A program made the translations under genes and the position numbers. Below the pieces are notes generated by a model. It did no database searches. It had not been told where the DNA came from and saw only the letters and a program-made list of their open reading frames with translations. From JAZGDL01 sp036477795 (GTDB taxonomy: Bacteria; Planctomycetota; Phycisphaerae; UBA1845), in assembly GCA_036477795.1 (NCBI GenBank), contig JAZGDL010000360.1, positions 1 through 6,144 on the forward strand: 6,144 nucleotides of DNA, written 5' to 3'. Each line of letters opens with the position of its first letter. The first letter of the stretch is position 1. This document shows, in pieces, positions 5,861 to 6,144 of the stretch.

Positions 5861-5884
5861 GGTGCGAGAAGAGATTCTCGCACC
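5861..5884 (+). repeat. Family D hairpin, copy 2 (intergenic)
   Basis: GGTGCGAGAA, loop GAGA, TTCTCGCACC: a perfect 10-base stem. 25 of 27 bases including the AGC flank equal copy 1. Confidence 0.9.
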
Positions 5885-5928
5885 AGCTCGTTGATGTGGT
5901 CGCGGTTCTGACAGAAGACCCGTCGCGG

Positions 5929-5987
5929 TAGAGCCGATAATTGCATACCGGGCCGTTCCTTTGCGGTCGCGGTTCTGATCGGCTCTA
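5929..5987. repeat. 10-base inverted repeat around family E copy 4
   Basis: TAGAGCCGAT (5929-5938) and ATCGGCTCTA (5978-5987) are exact inverses 39 bases apart. A 14-base direct repeat, GGTCGCGGTTCTGA, lies at 5898-5911 and 5965-5978. Confidence 0.85.
5954..5972 (-). repeat. Family E repeat, copy 4
   Basis: On the minus strand it reads CCGCGACCGCAAAGGAACG, an inverted, slightly diverged copy of the element at 5619. Confidence 0.7.
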
Positions 5988-6019
5988 AAGCCGGTCCCAC
6001 AACCTTGAGGGCTGGAACA

Positions 6020-6144
6020 GTGCAAACCGTAAGGCTGCGCGATCGATTGCTCCTGGTCTTATGTGCGGCGAGCCTGGTGTGCTACGCGCTCTTCTCGCAC
6101 GCTGTGCGGTTTTTCGTCAAAGAAGTCGTTCGGTTGTTCAACAC
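6020..6144 (+). CDS. N-terminus of a membrane protein, 3' end beyond the window
   Basis: GTG at 6020 preceded by GAGGG (6007-6011, spacing eight). The 41 visible residues include LLLVLCAASLVCYALF, one hydrophobic segment after a basic start (VQTVRLRDR), so the N-terminus is cytoplasmic and the segment a signal anchor or first membrane helix. The frame is also open upstream through the repeat nest, so the start rests on the SD site. In this setting a polymerase, flippase or PMT-type glycosyltransferase is possible, but too little is visible to choose. Confidence 0.6.
   Translation, partial: MQTVRLRDRLLLVLCAASLVCYALFSHAVRFFVKEVVRLFN

Larger units (their letters stand above)
5618..6019. repeat. 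Repeat nest between the methyltransferase and the next gene
   Basis: About 400 bases without a convincing gene. In order: a CGACCGCAAGGGAG element (5619-5637), a 16-base tandem duplication (5783-5814), a hairpin built from two opposed copies of the same element (5811-5856), a second perfect hairpin (5861-5884), a 14-base direct repeat (5898-5911 and 5965-5978), and a 10-base inverted pair (5929-5938 and 5978-5987). It may act as terminator or mRNA-stabilising structure for the rightward operon. No U-tract follows either hairpin, so intrinsic termination is not shown. Confidence 0.7.

Noticed and set aside
5861..5884. Perfect hairpin as an intrinsic terminator.
   Set aside because: No T-run follows, and a near-identical hairpin lies inside a coding sequence at 1762-1785, so it is better explained as a dispersed repeat.

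Overview
The window is GC-rich bacterial DNA that looks like part of an exopolysaccharide, O-antigen or envelope-glycan locus. A Planctomycetota-like or related genome is my best guess. The reasons are the membrane-anchored sulfatase-family protein, the hexapeptide acyltransferase, the zinc-ribbon methyltransferase, the mix of weak and strong Shine-Dalgarno sites, and above all the many short palindromic and low-complexity repeats, some of which lie inside reading frames. No 16S or other taxonomic marker is present, so the assignment is inference.

Layout. Positions 1-2782 are transcribed leftward: a hexapeptide-repeat acyltransferase (2069-2782), then a small gene that appears frameshifted (1806-2043), then a large membrane protein with a sulfatase/alkaline-phosphatase-superfamily domain (1-1813). 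The last runs off the left edge and is open for 604 codons without a break. Positions 2783-3273 form a divergent intergenic region full of repeats. Positions 3274-5617 are transcribed rightward: a truncated, decayed adenylylsulfate-kinase-like P-loop gene (3274-3537), a GT2 membrane glycosyltransferase (3534-4715, ATGA overlap with the previous stop) and a class I SAM methyltransferase with an N-terminal zinc ribbon (4745-5617). Positions 5618-6019 hold no convincing gene but a dense nest of inverted and direct repeats. A new membrane-protein gene starts at about 6020 and leaves the window on the right.

How it may work together. The GT2 would load a sugar onto a polyprenyl carrier or extend a glycan at the inner membrane, the methyltransferase and acyltransferase would decorate sugars or lipid intermediates, and the AlkP-superfamily protein would act on a sulfate or phospho-substituent outside the cytoplasmic membrane. 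This is inferred from families and proximity.

The most unusual feature is the repeat ecology. At least five short repeat families (A-E) occur, and the sulfatase-like gene alone carries six copies from four of them (A-D) without losing its frame. Family A also sits in frame inside the GT2, where it is read on the opposite strand and so gives a different peptide. The GT2 C-terminus is further extended by a register-perfect 14-unit heptanucleotide array. This resembles in principle the in-gene palindromic elements known from Rickettsia, but here several families are involved.
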